Below, piece by piece: positions 15,600-24,234 of a stretch of 64,000 bases of DNA (position 1 is the stretch's first letter; each line of letters begins with the position of its first letter). Source of the DNA: JASLDZ01 sp964235945. Its GTDB lineage: Bacteria > Pseudomonadota > Alphaproteobacteria > Caulobacterales > Caulobacteraceae. Where the stretch lies: assembly GCA_964235945.1 (NCBI GenBank), contig CAXSDV010000010.1, forward strand, positions 13,748-77,747. The letters are read 5' to 3'. The position numbers and the translations under genes are program-made. The notes beneath the pieces were generated by a model. That model searched no databases, had not been told where the DNA came from, and worked only from the letters and a program-made list of their open reading frames with translations.

Positions 15600-17216
15600 C
15601 TTGGGCCTGGGCTCGCGCGAACCTGCGGCGAAAGCGAGGCCGCAGAGCGTCAGACACCAGAAAGGCAGGTCGCGCCAGCGCCCGTAGGGTGTGGGCGGCG
15701 CCGGCGGCGGCAGGGCCGCGTCCACCACGCCCGCGCGCCCGGGAGGCAACAGGTTCGGCCGGCCGGCCGCGTCTCGGGTGACGCGGCCGTACGCGTCCAC
15801 CACGGCCGACACACCGGTGGGCGTGGCGCGCACCAGGGGCAGGCCCTCCTCGATCGCGCGGTAACTGGCGAGGTTCAGGTGCTGCCAAGGACCGTTGTGG
15901 CGGCCGAACCAGGCGTCGTCGCTGATGTTGACGAGCCAGGCGGCGCGCGGCGCGCCTTCCGCGATGGCGGGGAACAGCGCCTCGTAGCAGATCAGCGGCT
16001 GGACGCTCGCGGCGGCCAGGTCGCCCAGCGGCAGGCGGATGGGGCGCGGCGGCGGGCCCGCGTCGAAGTCGTCCGGGTTGCTGATGAGCTTGCGCAGGCC
16101 CAGCGGGGTCAACAGGCCCTGGAGCGGCAGGTACTCGCCGAAGGGCACGAGGTGGTGCTTGTCGTAGAAGGCGGCCACCCGCAGGTCGTCGCCCGTGCGC
16201 TTCAGGGCGACCAGGGTGTTGTAGTAGCGCACGCGGTCGGCGGCGGGCTCCACGCGCACGCCGCCCATCATCAGCACCTGGCCGGGCGCGAGGGCCCGCA
16301 CCAGCAAATCGCTCGAGGTCGAGCCGGGGGCCAGCAGGGTGTCCAGCGCCACGCCCGGGATCGCCCCCTCCGGCCAGACCACCAGCCTCGGCGGCGGCGC
16401 GCCCGACGCCGGCGGAGCGCGCGTCAGCGCGAGGTAGCGGGCGAGGGTGGAGCGCACCAGCGCCTCGTCCACCGTCGCGGGCTCCGGCAGGTCCGGCTGG
16501 ACCAGGCGCAGGCGCACGCCTTGGCCCGCGGGCGCGGGCGGGTGGGCGTGCAGCCGCGCCTCCCCGTAGCCGTAGAGGCCGCCCAGGATCGCCAGCCCGC
16601 CCGACGCCGCAGCCAGCTTGGCGCGCCGGCCGCCCGGGCCGAGCAGGGCGGCGGGGGAGGCGGCGGCGGCCAGGGTCAGCCAGCTCAGGCCGTAGCTCCC
16701 GACCAACGCCGCGGCCTGGCTCGGGGCGGAACCCGCGCGCCACGCCTCGCCCGGCAGGTCCCAGGGGAAGCCGGTGAGCACGTGCCCGCGCAGCCACTCG
16801 GCGACGGCCACGACGGAGGCGAACACGAACACGCGCCCGGCCCCCGCGGGGGCGAGAACGCGGTGGGCCAGTCCCGCCAGCCCCCAGAGGAGCGCGATCA
16901 GCCCGGGGGTGAGCAGCAGGGCGAAGGGCGCCTGCCAGGCGTGGGCGGCCGCGTCCACGAAGAAGGGCTCGCCGATCCAAGAGGTGCACACGGCCAGATA
17001 GCCGAACCCCACCGCCCAGCCCCGGGCGAAGCCCGAGCGCAGGGGACGCCGCGCGTCCGCCCGGTCCAGCAGCAGCACGGCCGCGGCGAAGCCCAGCAGA
17101 CCGGGCGGGAAGCCGTAGGGCGGGTGCGCCAGCCCCGCCGCGGCCCCCGCGGCCGCGCACAGGACGAGGCCGGGCCAGCGGCGAAGCGCGTCGCCGCGGC
17201 GCGCGGCGGCGCTCAC
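15591..17216 (-). CDS. lnt: Apolipoprotein N-acyltransferase
   Basis: Adds the third acyl chain to the N-terminal cysteine of lipoproteins in the inner membrane. The 541-residue product has about six N-terminal membrane segments (to about residue 210), a periplasmic nitrilase domain and a C-terminal segment. The catalytic triad is E283 (VWPEGAIPG), K353 (YDKHHLVPFGEYLP) and C410 (LICYEALFP); the nearby WLVNISDDAWFG is typical. GTG at 17216 overlaps the tlyC stop (GTGA). It is the last gene of the miaB-phoH-ybeY-tlyC-lnt operon and is closed by a terminator. Confidence 0.96.
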   Translation of the reverse strand: MSAAARRGDALRRWPGLVLCAAAGAAAGLAHPPYGFPPGLLGFAAAVLLLDRADARRPLRSGFARGWAVGFGYLAVCTSWIGEPFFVDAAAHAWQAPFALLLTPGLIALLWGLAGLAHRVLAPAGAGRVFVFASVVAVAEWLRGHVLTGFPWDLPGEAWRAGSAPSQAAALVGSYGLSWLTLAAAASPAALLGPGGRRAKLAAASGGLAILGGLYGYGEARLHAHPPAPAGQGVRLRLVQPDLPEPATVDEALVRSTLARYLALTRAPPASGAPPPRLVVWPEGAIPGVALDTLLAPGSTSSDLLVRALAPGQVLMMGGVRVEPAADRVRYYNTLVALKRTGDDLRVAAFYDKHHLVPFGEYLPLQGLLTPLGLRKLISNPDDFDAGPPPRPIRLPLGDLAAASVQPLICYEALFPAIAEGAPRAAWLVNISDDAWFGRHNGPWQHLNLASYRAIEEGLPLVRATPTGVSAVVDAYGRVTRDAAGRPNLLPPGRAGVVDAALPPPAPPTPYGRWRDLPFWCLTLCGLAFAAGSREPRPKRG

Positions 17217-18175
17217 GCGGGCAGGTCGCCGGGATGGGACGCGCCGCCCTCGGGCGGCGCGGGGCGCACGCGCAGGCGGCGGAGGCGGCGGGGGTCGGCC
17301 TCCATCACCTCGAACTCCCAGCCGGCGGGATGCACCACCACCTCGCCGCGGCGCGGCAGCCGGCCCGCCAGCCAGGTCACCAGCCCGCCCACCGTGTCGA
17401 TCTCCTCCTCCGAGTCCTCCGGCGCGAGCGAGGCGCCCAGGCGCGCCTCCAGCTCGGGCAGGTCCGCGCGGGCGTCCGCCTCGTACACGCCGCCGGGGCG
17501 CGCGACGATGTCGGGGGTCGCCTCCTCGTCGTGCTCGTCGTCGATCTCGCCGACCACCGCCTCGATCAGGTCCTCCAGGGTGACGAGCCCGTCCGTGCCG
17601 CCGAACTCGTCGATCACCAGCGCCATGTGGATGCGCTGGGCGCGCATGCGCACCAACAGGTCGGCGGTGCGCATGGAGGCGGGCACGTAGAGCGCCTCGC
17701 GCCGCATCCGCTCCAGCACCGCCTCGCGCCAGGGCGGGGCGATCGCCGGGTCGGCCCCGACCGCCGGGGCGATCAGCTTGAGCACGTCCTTGACGTGGAC
17801 CACGCCCACCGGGTCGTCCAGCGTTTCGCGGTAGATCGGCAGGCGGGTGAGCTCCACCTCCACGAAGCGCGCCAGCACCTCGTCCAGCGGCGTGGAGAGC
17901 TCCAGCGCCACGATGTCGGCGCGCGGCGTCATCACGTCCGACACGCGCAGGGTGGCGAAGGCCTCCGCCTGGTCCACGAGGTCGACGGCGGGGGAGGCGG
18001 CGGGCCCCGGCGCGTCGCCCTCGGGCGGGGCCGGGCCGGGGGCGGCGGCCGGCCCGGGGGGCGGCTCGGGGTCGAGCCAGCGGATCAGCGCGCCGCGCCA
18101 GCCGGCGCGTGCGGCGCCCCGGCGGCGGCGTGCGCCGTCGGGGCTGGAGGAAGGTCGGCCTTCGGGGTCGGGCAT
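17213..18175 (-). CDS. tlyC: Hemolysin-C/CorC-like CBS-domain protein
   Basis: A 320-residue soluble CBS-pair protein: two CBS domains (about 105-225; VSDVMTPRADIVALEL, GVVHVKDVLKL, MALVIDEFGGTDGLVTLEDLIEAVVGEI) followed by the CorC/HlyC transporter-associated domain (about 240-310, DTVGGLVTWLAGRLPRRGE). The family is linked to Mg2+/Co2+ efflux or adenosyl-ligand sensing; the hemolysin name is historical. The start is the ATG at 18175, 11 bases after the ybeY stop. The first 80 residues are Pro/Ala-rich and disordered. The gene order ybeY-tlyC-lnt is conserved in alphaproteobacteria. Confidence 0.92.
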   Translation of the reverse strand: MPDPEGRPSSSPDGARRRRGAARAGWRGALIRWLDPEPPPGPAAAPGPAPPEGDAPGPAASPAVDLVDQAEAFATLRVSDVMTPRADIVALELSTPLDEVLARFVEVELTRLPIYRETLDDPVGVVHVKDVLKLIAPAVGADPAIAPPWREAVLERMRREALYVPASMRTADLLVRMRAQRIHMALVIDEFGGTDGLVTLEDLIEAVVGEIDDEHDEEATPDIVARPGGVYEADARADLPELEARLGASLAPEDSEEEIDTVGGLVTWLAGRLPRRGEVVVHPAGWEFEVMEADPRRLRRLRVRPAPPEGGASHPGDLPA

Positions 18176-18186
18176 GGCCTCGTCGC

Positions 18187-18645
18187 TCAGTCGTCCGCGC
18201 GGCTTGGGGCGTAGGGGTCCGGCACGCCCTGGACGGCCAGGACCGACCGCTCGAGCGCCTCCATCGCCTCCGCCTCGGCGTCGGATTCGTGGTCGAAGCC
18301 TAGCAGGTGAAGCACGCCGTGCACGACCAGATGACGAAGGTGCGCCTCCAGCGGCTTGCCCTGGGCCTGGGCCTCGCGCGCGCACACGCCGCAGGCCAGG
18401 GCCACGTCGCCCAGGTGCGGGGCGGCGGAGGCCGCGGCGGGGAAGGACAGCACGTTGGTGGCCGCGTCCCGCCCGCGGAAGCGTGCGTTGAGGTCCTGCA
18501 CGGCGGCGTCGTCGGCCAGCAGCACGGCGACCTCGCCCGTCCGGCCCGCGGCGGCGAGCGCCGCCTCGCCCGCGGCGGCCGCCACCGCCTCCGCCCGCGG
18601 CAGGGCGTCGGTCCAGGCCGCGTCCTCCACCTCCACGTGGATCAA
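18187..18645 (-). CDS. ybeY: Endoribonuclease YbeY
   Basis: A 152-residue zinc metallo-RNase needed for 16S rRNA 3' maturation and 70S ribosome quality control. The metal site HxxxHxxxxxH is visible in HLVVHGVLHLLGFDH, and FRGRDAATNVLSFP is the conserved substrate-side segment. It overlaps the phoH stop by four bases (ATGA at 18645-18642). Confidence 0.96.
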   Translation of the reverse strand: MIHVEVEDAAWTDALPRAEAVAAAAGEAALAAAGRTGEVAVLLADDAAVQDLNARFRGRDAATNVLSFPAAASAAPHLGDVALACGVCAREAQAQGKPLEAHLRHLVVHGVLHLLGFDHESDAEAEAMEALERSVLAVQGVPDPYAPSRADD

Positions 18646-19643
18646 GAGCGCGAACCGCCGTCGGCGTCGTAGGCGCGCACGATGCGCTCCACCAGCGGGT
18701 GGCGCACCACGTCCGTGGCCTCGAACCGGCTCACCGCCACGCCTTTGACGCCGTCCAGGATGCGCACGGCGTGGGCCAGGCCCGAGTCGCCCGGGTGCGG
18801 CAGGTCCACCTGGCCGGGGTCGCCGGTGACGGCCATGCGCGCGCCTTCGCCCAGGCGCGTCAGCACCATCTTCATCTGCAGGCGGCTGGTGTTCTGCGCC
18901 TCGTCCACGATGACGAAGGCGTGCGCCAGGGTGCGGCCGCGCATGAAGGCGATGGGGGCCACCTCGATCTCGCCGCGCTCGCGCCGGCGGCGCAGCTGCT
19001 CGGGGCCCAGAAGGTCGGAGAGCGCCTCCCAGATCGGGGCCATGTAGGGGTCGACCTTCTCGCCCAGGTCGCCGGGCAGGAAGCCCAGCCGCTCGCCCGC
19101 CTCCACCGCCGGGCGCGTCACCACCAGCCGGTCCACCTCGCCGCGCAGCAGCAGGCCCGCGCCGTAGGCCACCGCCAGGAAGGTCTTGCCCGTGCCCGCC
19201 GGGCCCACGCCGAACACGAGTTCGTGGGAGCCCAGCGCCTCCAGGTAGCGCGCCTGGGCGGCGGTCTTGGGCGCGGTGGAGCCCCGGCGACCCGCGGGCA
19301 GGGCGACGGACGCCCCGGCCGCGCGCGCGACGGGGGGCGCGTCGCCGTGGCGGGCGGCGGTGATGGCGGCGCGCACGTCGGACTCGTCCACCTCCGCACC
19401 GGCGCGCAGGCGCTGGGCCAGCATGTCCACCGTGCGCCGCGCCGCACCCCGGGCCGGACCCTCGCCGCGCAGGCGCACGCCGCCGCCCGGAGTCTCGACC
19501 AGCACGCGGAAGGCGTCCTCGATCAGGGCGGCGTGGCGACCGTGGGGCCCCGCCACCGCGCGCACGGCCGCGTCGTCGTAGGGCAGGAACTCCTCCACCT
19601 CGCGCTCGCGCGCCTCCCTTTCTCGGGCGTCCCTGGGGCTCAA
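18642..19643 (-). CDS. phoH: PhoH-like ATPase
   Basis: A 333-residue PhoH-family P-loop protein linked to RNA metabolism through its partner YbeY. Walker A is FGVGPAGTGKTFLAV, Walker B AFVIVDEAQNT, and the sensor GDPGQVDLP is intact. The N-terminal 100 residues form the usual KH-like extension. The start is TTG at 19643, overlapping the miaB stop (TTGA); no ATG or GTG gives a full-length family N-terminus. Confidence 0.94.
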   Translation of the reverse strand: MSPRDAREREAREREVEEFLPYDDAAVRAVAGPHGRHAALIEDAFRVLVETPGGGVRLRGEGPARGAARRTVDMLAQRLRAGAEVDESDVRAAITAARHGDAPPVARAAGASVALPAGRRGSTAPKTAAQARYLEALGSHELVFGVGPAGTGKTFLAVAYGAGLLLRGEVDRLVVTRPAVEAGERLGFLPGDLGEKVDPYMAPIWEALSDLLGPEQLRRRRERGEIEVAPIAFMRGRTLAHAFVIVDEAQNTSRLQMKMVLTRLGEGARMAVTGDPGQVDLPHPGDSGLAHAVRILDGVKGVAVSRFEATDVVRHPLVERIVRAYDADGGSRS

Positions 19644-21031
19644 GCGGCGGCTCCGAGGGCGGGTGCGGGCGCGACGGCGGGCGCGCCCACTCGGCCTTCC
19701 AGGCTGTTGGATCCGGCGGCCAGCATCTCCACCGGGGTGATGCGGCCGATCAGGCTCGACGGGGCTTCGGCCCAAACGGCCTGGAGGTAGGGGGAGCGGC
19801 CGATGATCTGTCCCGGGCGGCGGCCGGGCTTCTCCCACAGGACGGGGAGGGTGCGGCCGACCTGGGCGAGGTCGAAGGCGCGGCGGCCGGCGTCCACCGC
19901 GGCGTTGAGGCGCTGCAGGCGCTCGGCCTTGACCGGCTCGTCCACCTGGCCGGGCAGGGCCGAGGCGGGGGTGCCCGGCCGGCGGGAGTACTTGAAGGTG
20001 AACGACCCCGCATAGCGCGCCGCCTCCACCAGGGAGAGCGTCGCCTCGAAGTCGGCGTCCGTCTCGCCGGGGAAGCCCACGATGAAGTCGCTGGTCAGCG
20101 CCAGGTCCGGCCGGGCGGCGCGCAGGCGCTCCACCAGTTCGAGGTAGGCGGCCGACGTGTGGCGCCGGTTCATGGCGCGCAGCACCCGGTCGGACCCGGA
20201 CTGCACGGGCAGGTGCAGGTAGGGCATCAGCGCGGGCAGGGCGCCGAACGCCTCCACCAGGTCGTCGCCCATGTCGTTCGGGTGGCTGGTGGTGAAGCGG
20301 ATGCGGTCCAGCCCGGGTATGTCCGCCAGCTCGCGGATCAGCCGGGCGAGGCTCCAGGCGGCTCCGGCGGGACCTTCGCCCGCGTAGGCGTTGACGTTCT
20401 GACCCAGGAGGGTGACCTCGCGCACGCCCCCGGCCGCCAGGCTCCTCGCCTCCGCCAGCACCGCGGCGGCCGGGCGCGACCACTCGGCGCCCCGGGTGTA
20501 GGGCACCACGCAGAAGCTGCAGAACTTGTCGCAGCCCTCCTGCACGGTGAGGAAGGCGGTGACGCCGCCCACGGTCCGCTCCGTCGGCAGGGCGTCGAAC
20601 TTGGCGGCGGCCTCGAAGTCGGCCGCCAGGCGCTCGCCGCGGGCGCGGGCGGTGCGCGCGATCAGCTCGGGCAACTGGTGGTAGGCCTGGGGGCCGACCA
20701 CCAGGTCCACCGCCGGCTGGCGCGCCATGATCTCCGCGCCTTCCGCCTGGGCCACGCACCCGGCCACCACGATGGACGAGCGCGCGCACCCCGCCGCCAG
20801 GCGCGCTTCGCGGATCTCCTTGAGCCGTCCGAGCTCGGAGTACACCTTCTCCGCCGCCTTCTCGCGGATGTGGCAGGTGTTGAGCACGACCAGGTCCGCG
20901 TCCTCCGCCCGGTCGGTGGCGACGTAGCCCAGCGGACGCAGCACGTCCGCCATGCGCTCGCTGTCGTAGACGTTCATCTGGCAACCGTACGTCTTGATGT
21001 GCAGACGCTTGGGGCGGGTGGGCGAAGTCAT
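19640..21031 (-). CDS. miaB: tRNA-2-methylthio-N6-dimethylallyladenosine synthase
   Basis: A radical-SAM methylthiotransferase that adds the 2-methylthio group to i6A37 of tRNA. The 463 residues comprise the UPF0004 domain (with C17 in KTYGCQMNVYDSERM), the radical-SAM core with the CxxxCxxC cluster at C167, C171 and C174 (GCDKFCSFC), and a C-terminal TRAM domain. The ATG at 21031 gives the standard N-terminus; an in-frame start at 21067 only adds an Arg-rich stretch. It heads the miaB-phoH-ybeY-tlyC-lnt operon and is divergent from the rhodopsin gene. Confidence 0.97.
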   Translation of the reverse strand: MTSPTRPKRLHIKTYGCQMNVYDSERMADVLRPLGYVATDRAEDADLVVLNTCHIREKAAEKVYSELGRLKEIREARLAAGCARSSIVVAGCVAQAEGAEIMARQPAVDLVVGPQAYHQLPELIARTARARGERLAADFEAAAKFDALPTERTVGGVTAFLTVQEGCDKFCSFCVVPYTRGAEWSRPAAAVLAEARSLAAGGVREVTLLGQNVNAYAGEGPAGAAWSLARLIRELADIPGLDRIRFTTSHPNDMGDDLVEAFGALPALMPYLHLPVQSGSDRVLRAMNRRHTSAAYLELVERLRAARPDLALTSDFIVGFPGETDADFEATLSLVEAARYAGSFTFKYSRRPGTPASALPGQVDEPVKAERLQRLNAAVDAGRRAFDLAQVGRTLPVLWEKPGRRPGQIIGRSPYLQAVWAEAPSSLIGRITPVEMLAAGSNSLEGRVGAPAVAPAPALGAAA

Positions 21032-21266
21032 CGCCCGCCTTATCCTCCGCGCCCCAGTTCGCGGCAAGCGGAGCGTCCACGCCGACGGCCGGCGCGGGGG
21101 AAGCGGACCCGACCTCGACGCGTCGGCGGCCCTGCGTACGACGCGCTCGGCGACCTACGCCCGGCGGGAAACCGAGGCGCGGCGGAGAATCGAAGACGCG
21201 GCGGAGAGCGGCCGGAACAACTGTCCCGGCCCGCGACTTGGTGAACGAATCAAGGGGGACTGCGAC

Positions 21267-21956
21267 ATGACCGTTACCGCCTGTCTATGGATCACGTTCT
21301 TCCTCATGGCGGCGGGCTTCGCGGTCCTGACCTTCATGAGTCGCTCCACCAGCGAGGAGGAGGGCAACCTCAGCGTGGTCCACGCGCTGGTCCCGGCCAT
21401 CGCGGCGGTGTTCTACCTGCTCATGGCGGTCGGCTCGGGGTCGGTGCTCCTGGACGGCGGCGCGCGCACCTTCTACTTCGCCCGCTACATCGACTGGAGC
21501 TTCACCACCCCGCTCCTGTTGGTCGGCCTCAGCTTCACCGCGCTGGGTTCGCTCAAGGGGCGCATGGCGCTGATCGGCGGCCTGGTCGGGACCGACATCC
21601 TGATGATCGTCACCGGCTTCTTCGCCGGGGGCGCGCACGCCGGCTCCACCGCCAAGTGGGCCTGGTACCTCATCAGCTGCGGCTTCTTCGCGGGCGTCTA
21701 CTACATCCTGTGGGGCCCGCTTCTTAAGCTGGCCCGGGCGCGCTCGGCCGACATCGGGCGCGTGTACACCCGCAACGCCGGCATCCTCTCGGTGCTGTGG
21801 CTGCTCTACCCGGTGGTGTTCCTGCTCGACAGCGACGGCGTGGGCGTCGTGGCCCCCATCGTGGCGATCTCCGCTTATGCGGTGCTCGACCTCCTGGCCA
21901 AGGTCGCCTACGGCCTGCTCGCTTCCAGCGAGGGCCGCAAGCGCTCGGCGGCCTGA
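21267..21956 (+). CDS. Type-1 rhodopsin with DTG motif, probable light-driven proton pump
   Basis: A 229-residue, seven-helix retinal protein of the inner membrane. The Schiff-base lysine is K212 with counter-ion D208 (VLDLLAKVAYGLL). Helix C reads ARYIDWSFTTPLLLVGL: R73, D76 (acceptor, BR D85), T80 (BR T89) and G87 where BR has the donor D96, so the motif is DTG. D110 and M113 match BR D115 and M118; W178, Y181 and P182 line the retinal pocket. Leu84, at the proteorhodopsin tuning position, suggests green absorption. DTG pumps are known from Pseudomonas and Sphingomonas. AAGGGGGA lies 7 bases before the ATG. The blh gene follows after 36 bases. I see no clear promoter in the 235-base gap shared with miaB. 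Confidence 0.95.
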   Translation: MTVTACLWITFFLMAAGFAVLTFMSRSTSEEEGNLSVVHALVPAIAAVFYLLMAVGSGSVLLDGGARTFYFARYIDWSFTTPLLLVGLSFTALGSLKGRMALIGGLVGTDILMIVTGFFAGGAHAGSTAKWAWYLISCGFFAGVYYILWGPLLKLARARSADIGRVYTRNAGILSVLWLLYPVVFLLDSDGVGVVAPIVAISAYAVLDLLAKVAYGLLASSEGRKRSAA

Positions 21957-21992
21957 GCCCGAGAGCCGGCCCGAGCCCGCGCGGCCCTCGTC

Positions 21993-23003
21993 ATGGCGCT
22001 CGTTCATTCGGGCCATGCGGGGGCCCGCGCCACGACCGCCCTCTGGGCGCCGGTCCTGCTCTGGACGGCGGCGGCGGCCCTGGCCGTGATCCCGGTCGCG
22101 CCGGCCTTGCAACTCCAGGCGCTCCTGGTCGGCGTGGCGCTGACGGGGGCGCCCCACGGCGTGCTCGACATCGACCAGGCGGTGTGGGCGACGCGGCGGC
22201 GGGGCGGGGTCGCGCACCTGCTGATGTTCCTGGCGGCCTACCTGCTCCTGGTCGGCGTGGGGCTGGCGGGTTGGCGCTGGGCGCCGGGCGCCACCCTGGT
22301 CGCCTTCCTGCTCGCCGCCGCCTGGCATTTCGGCGCGGACGAGGACGGGGACGAGGAGGCGACCGGCCCGCGCTCCACGTCCGGCGGGCGGGCGCGCCTG
22401 ATCCTCACGGCGGCGCGAGGGGGCGCGGTGATCCTGCCGGCCGCCGCCCTGCACCCGGCGCAGACCACCCCGCTGTTCGCCGCCCTGGCCGGAGCCTCGC
22501 CCGCGTCGGTGGAGGCGGTGGCGCACGCGGCGCTCCCCGCCCTGTGCGCCGTGTGGGCCGCCCTCCTCGTCGCCGCCCTGGCCGGGCTGGTGCGCGAAGC
22601 GCGGCGCCGGGCGGCGGCCGAACTCCTGGGGCTCGCCGTGCTGTTCGCCCTGGCCCCGCCCCTGGCCGCCTTCACCGTCTACTTCTGCGGGGTGCACGCG
22701 GTGCGGCACGCTTCGGCGGTGGCGGCGCGCTCGGGGGCGCGGCGGCCGCTCGCCTGGCTGGCCGTGCGTTTGGTCCCCGCCGCCCTGGTGAGCGGCCTCG
22801 TGCTGGCCGCGCTGGCCGCGCACGGCGGGCTGGACGACGCGGTCGTCTGGAGCTTCCGCCTGTTGGCGGCGCTGACCCTGCCCCACCTCGTGTTCGGCCC
22901 CGCCCTGGAGCGCGCCCGGCCCGACGGCGCCGACGGCCGGACTCCGCGCGCCTGGACGCGACACGGTGCGGGCGTCACCTTCGCGGCACGGTCGATTCGC
23001 TGA
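21993..23003 (+). CDS. blh: Brp/Blh-family beta-carotene 15,15'-dioxygenase
   Basis: Cleaves beta-carotene to two retinals, the chromophore for the rhodopsin encoded just upstream. The 336-residue protein is hydrophobic with several membrane segments. Iron-ligand histidines expected for the family are H55 (GAPHGVLDIDQ), H112 (AAWHFGADED), and H235 and H239 (VYFCGVHAVRHA); H298 in LTLPHLVF is also conserved. It begins 36 bases after the rhodopsin stop on the same strand, a typical two-gene light cassette. Carotenoid synthesis genes (crtE, crtB, crtI, crtY) are not in this window. Confidence 0.93.
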   Translation: MALVHSGHAGARATTALWAPVLLWTAAAALAVIPVAPALQLQALLVGVALTGAPHGVLDIDQAVWATRRRGGVAHLLMFLAAYLLLVGVGLAGWRWAPGATLVAFLLAAAWHFGADEDGDEEATGPRSTSGGRARLILTAARGGAVILPAAALHPAQTTPLFAALAGASPASVEAVAHAALPALCAVWAALLVAALAGLVREARRRAAAELLGLAVLFALAPPLAAFTVYFCGVHAVRHASAVAARSGARRPLAWLAVRLVPAALVSGLVLAALAAHGGLDDAVVWSFRLLAALTLPHLVFGPALERARPDGADGRTPRAWTRHGAGVTFAARSIR

Positions 23004-23049
23004 CGCCGGCCTCAAGGCGCCGGCCTGGACCGGGAGGACCGGACCGGGC

Positions 23050-24234
23050 GTGCCAAGCTTCCCCCATCCCCGCCCCCTTCCCCGCACGGATCGCCCGACC
23101 TTCTACGAGTTCTTCGCGGGCGGAGGGCTCGCGCGGGCGGGCCTCGGCCCCGGCTGGGCCTGCCGCTACGCCAACGACCTCGATCCGGCCAAGGCGCGCA
23201 GCTATCGCGCGAACTGGGGCGGGGACGAGCTGGAGGAGGGCGACGTCCACGACCTCCGCGCCGAGCGCCTGCCCGGCCGGGCGGACCTGGCCTGGGCCTC
23301 CTTTCCCTGCCAGGACCTGTCGCTGGCGGGGGCGGGGGCCGGGCTCGCGGGGGCGCGCTCCGGCGCGTTCCGCCCGTTCTGGTCGCTGGTGCGGGGTTTG
23401 GGCGACGAGGGTCGCGCGCCGCGCCTGGTGGCGGTCGAGAACGTGTGCGGCACGCTCACCTCCCACGGCGGGCGCGACATGGCCGCCATCTGCGCCGCCT
23501 TCGCCGCGGCGGGCTACCGCTTCGGCGCGCTGGTGGTCGACGCCAGCCTGTTCGTGCCCCAGTCGCGCCCGCGCCTGTTCGTGGTGGGGGCGCACGCCGA
23601 CCTCGCGCCCGCGCCGGGGCTCGTCGCCGACGCGCCCTGCGGGCCGTTCCACACCCGCGCCCTGCAGGCCGCCCTGGGGACGCTGCCGCCCGAGACCGCC
23701 GCCCGCCGCGTGTGGTGGCGCTTGCCGCCCCCGCCGCCGCGACGCTTGAGTTTCGCCGACCTGCTGGAGGTCGACCCCGCCGACGCGCCCTGGCGACCGG
23801 ACGCCTGGACCGCCCGGCTGATCCAGCTCATGTCGCCCCTGCACCAGGCGCGGGTGGAGGCGTTGCGGCGGGCGGGCGGGCGGGCGGTGGGCGGCGTCTA
23901 CCGCCGCACCCGCACGGGGGAGGGCGGGGCCAAGGTCCAGCGGGCGGAGGTGCGCTTCGACGCGGTGGCCGGATGCCTGCGCACCCCCGCGGGCGGCTCC
24001 AGCCGCCAAACGGTGCTGGTGGTGGAGGACGGGCGGGTGCGCGCCCGGCTCGTATCCCCGCGCGAGACCGCGCGGCTGATGGGCCTGCCCGACAGCTACC
24101 GCCTGCCCGCGAGGGCCAACGCCGCCTACCACCTCACGGGCGACGGTGTGGCGGCGCCCGTGGTGCGCCACCTGGCGCGCGAACTGTTCGAGCCGCTCCT
24201 GGGCCGCGGCGACGCCGTGCGCTCCGCCGCCTAG
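23050..24234 (+). CDS. DNA (cytosine-5)-methyltransferase, no restriction partner nearby
   Basis: A 394-residue C5-MTase with the motifs in order: I (FYEFFAGGGLARAGLG), IV (SFPCQDLSLAGAG, catalytic C87), VI (VAVENVCG), VIII (FVPQSRPRLFVVG), then a target-recognition region with GVYRRTRTGEGG, and IX-X (VSPRETARLMGLPDSY, LTGDGVAAPVV). No restriction endonuclease or Vsr gene is adjacent, so it is probably a solitary regulator of methylation. GTG at 23050 with GGGAGG upstream is the preferred start; an ATG at 22966 would overlap blh by 38 bases. The gene starts 46 bases after blh and may share its transcript. Target sequence unknown. Confidence 0.9.
   Translation: MPSFPHPRPLPRTDRPTFYEFFAGGGLARAGLGPGWACRYANDLDPAKARSYRANWGGDELEEGDVHDLRAERLPGRADLAWASFPCQDLSLAGAGAGLAGARSGAFRPFWSLVRGLGDEGRAPRLVAVENVCGTLTSHGGRDMAAICAAFAAAGYRFGALVVDASLFVPQSRPRLFVVGAHADLAPAPGLVADAPCGPFHTRALQAALGTLPPETAARRVWWRLPPPPPRRLSFADLLEVDPADAPWRPDAWTARLIQLMSPLHQARVEALRRAGGRAVGGVYRRTRTGEGGAKVQRAEVRFDAVAGCLRTPAGGSSRQTVLVVEDGRVRARLVSPRETARLMGLPDSYRLPARANAAYHLTGDGVAAPVVRHLARELFEPLLGRGDAVRSAA

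Noticed and set aside
21213..21240. An EcfG-type stress promoter (GGAAC...GTT) before the rhodopsin gene
   Set aside because: GGAAC is present, but no CGTT-like -10 lies at the required spacing.
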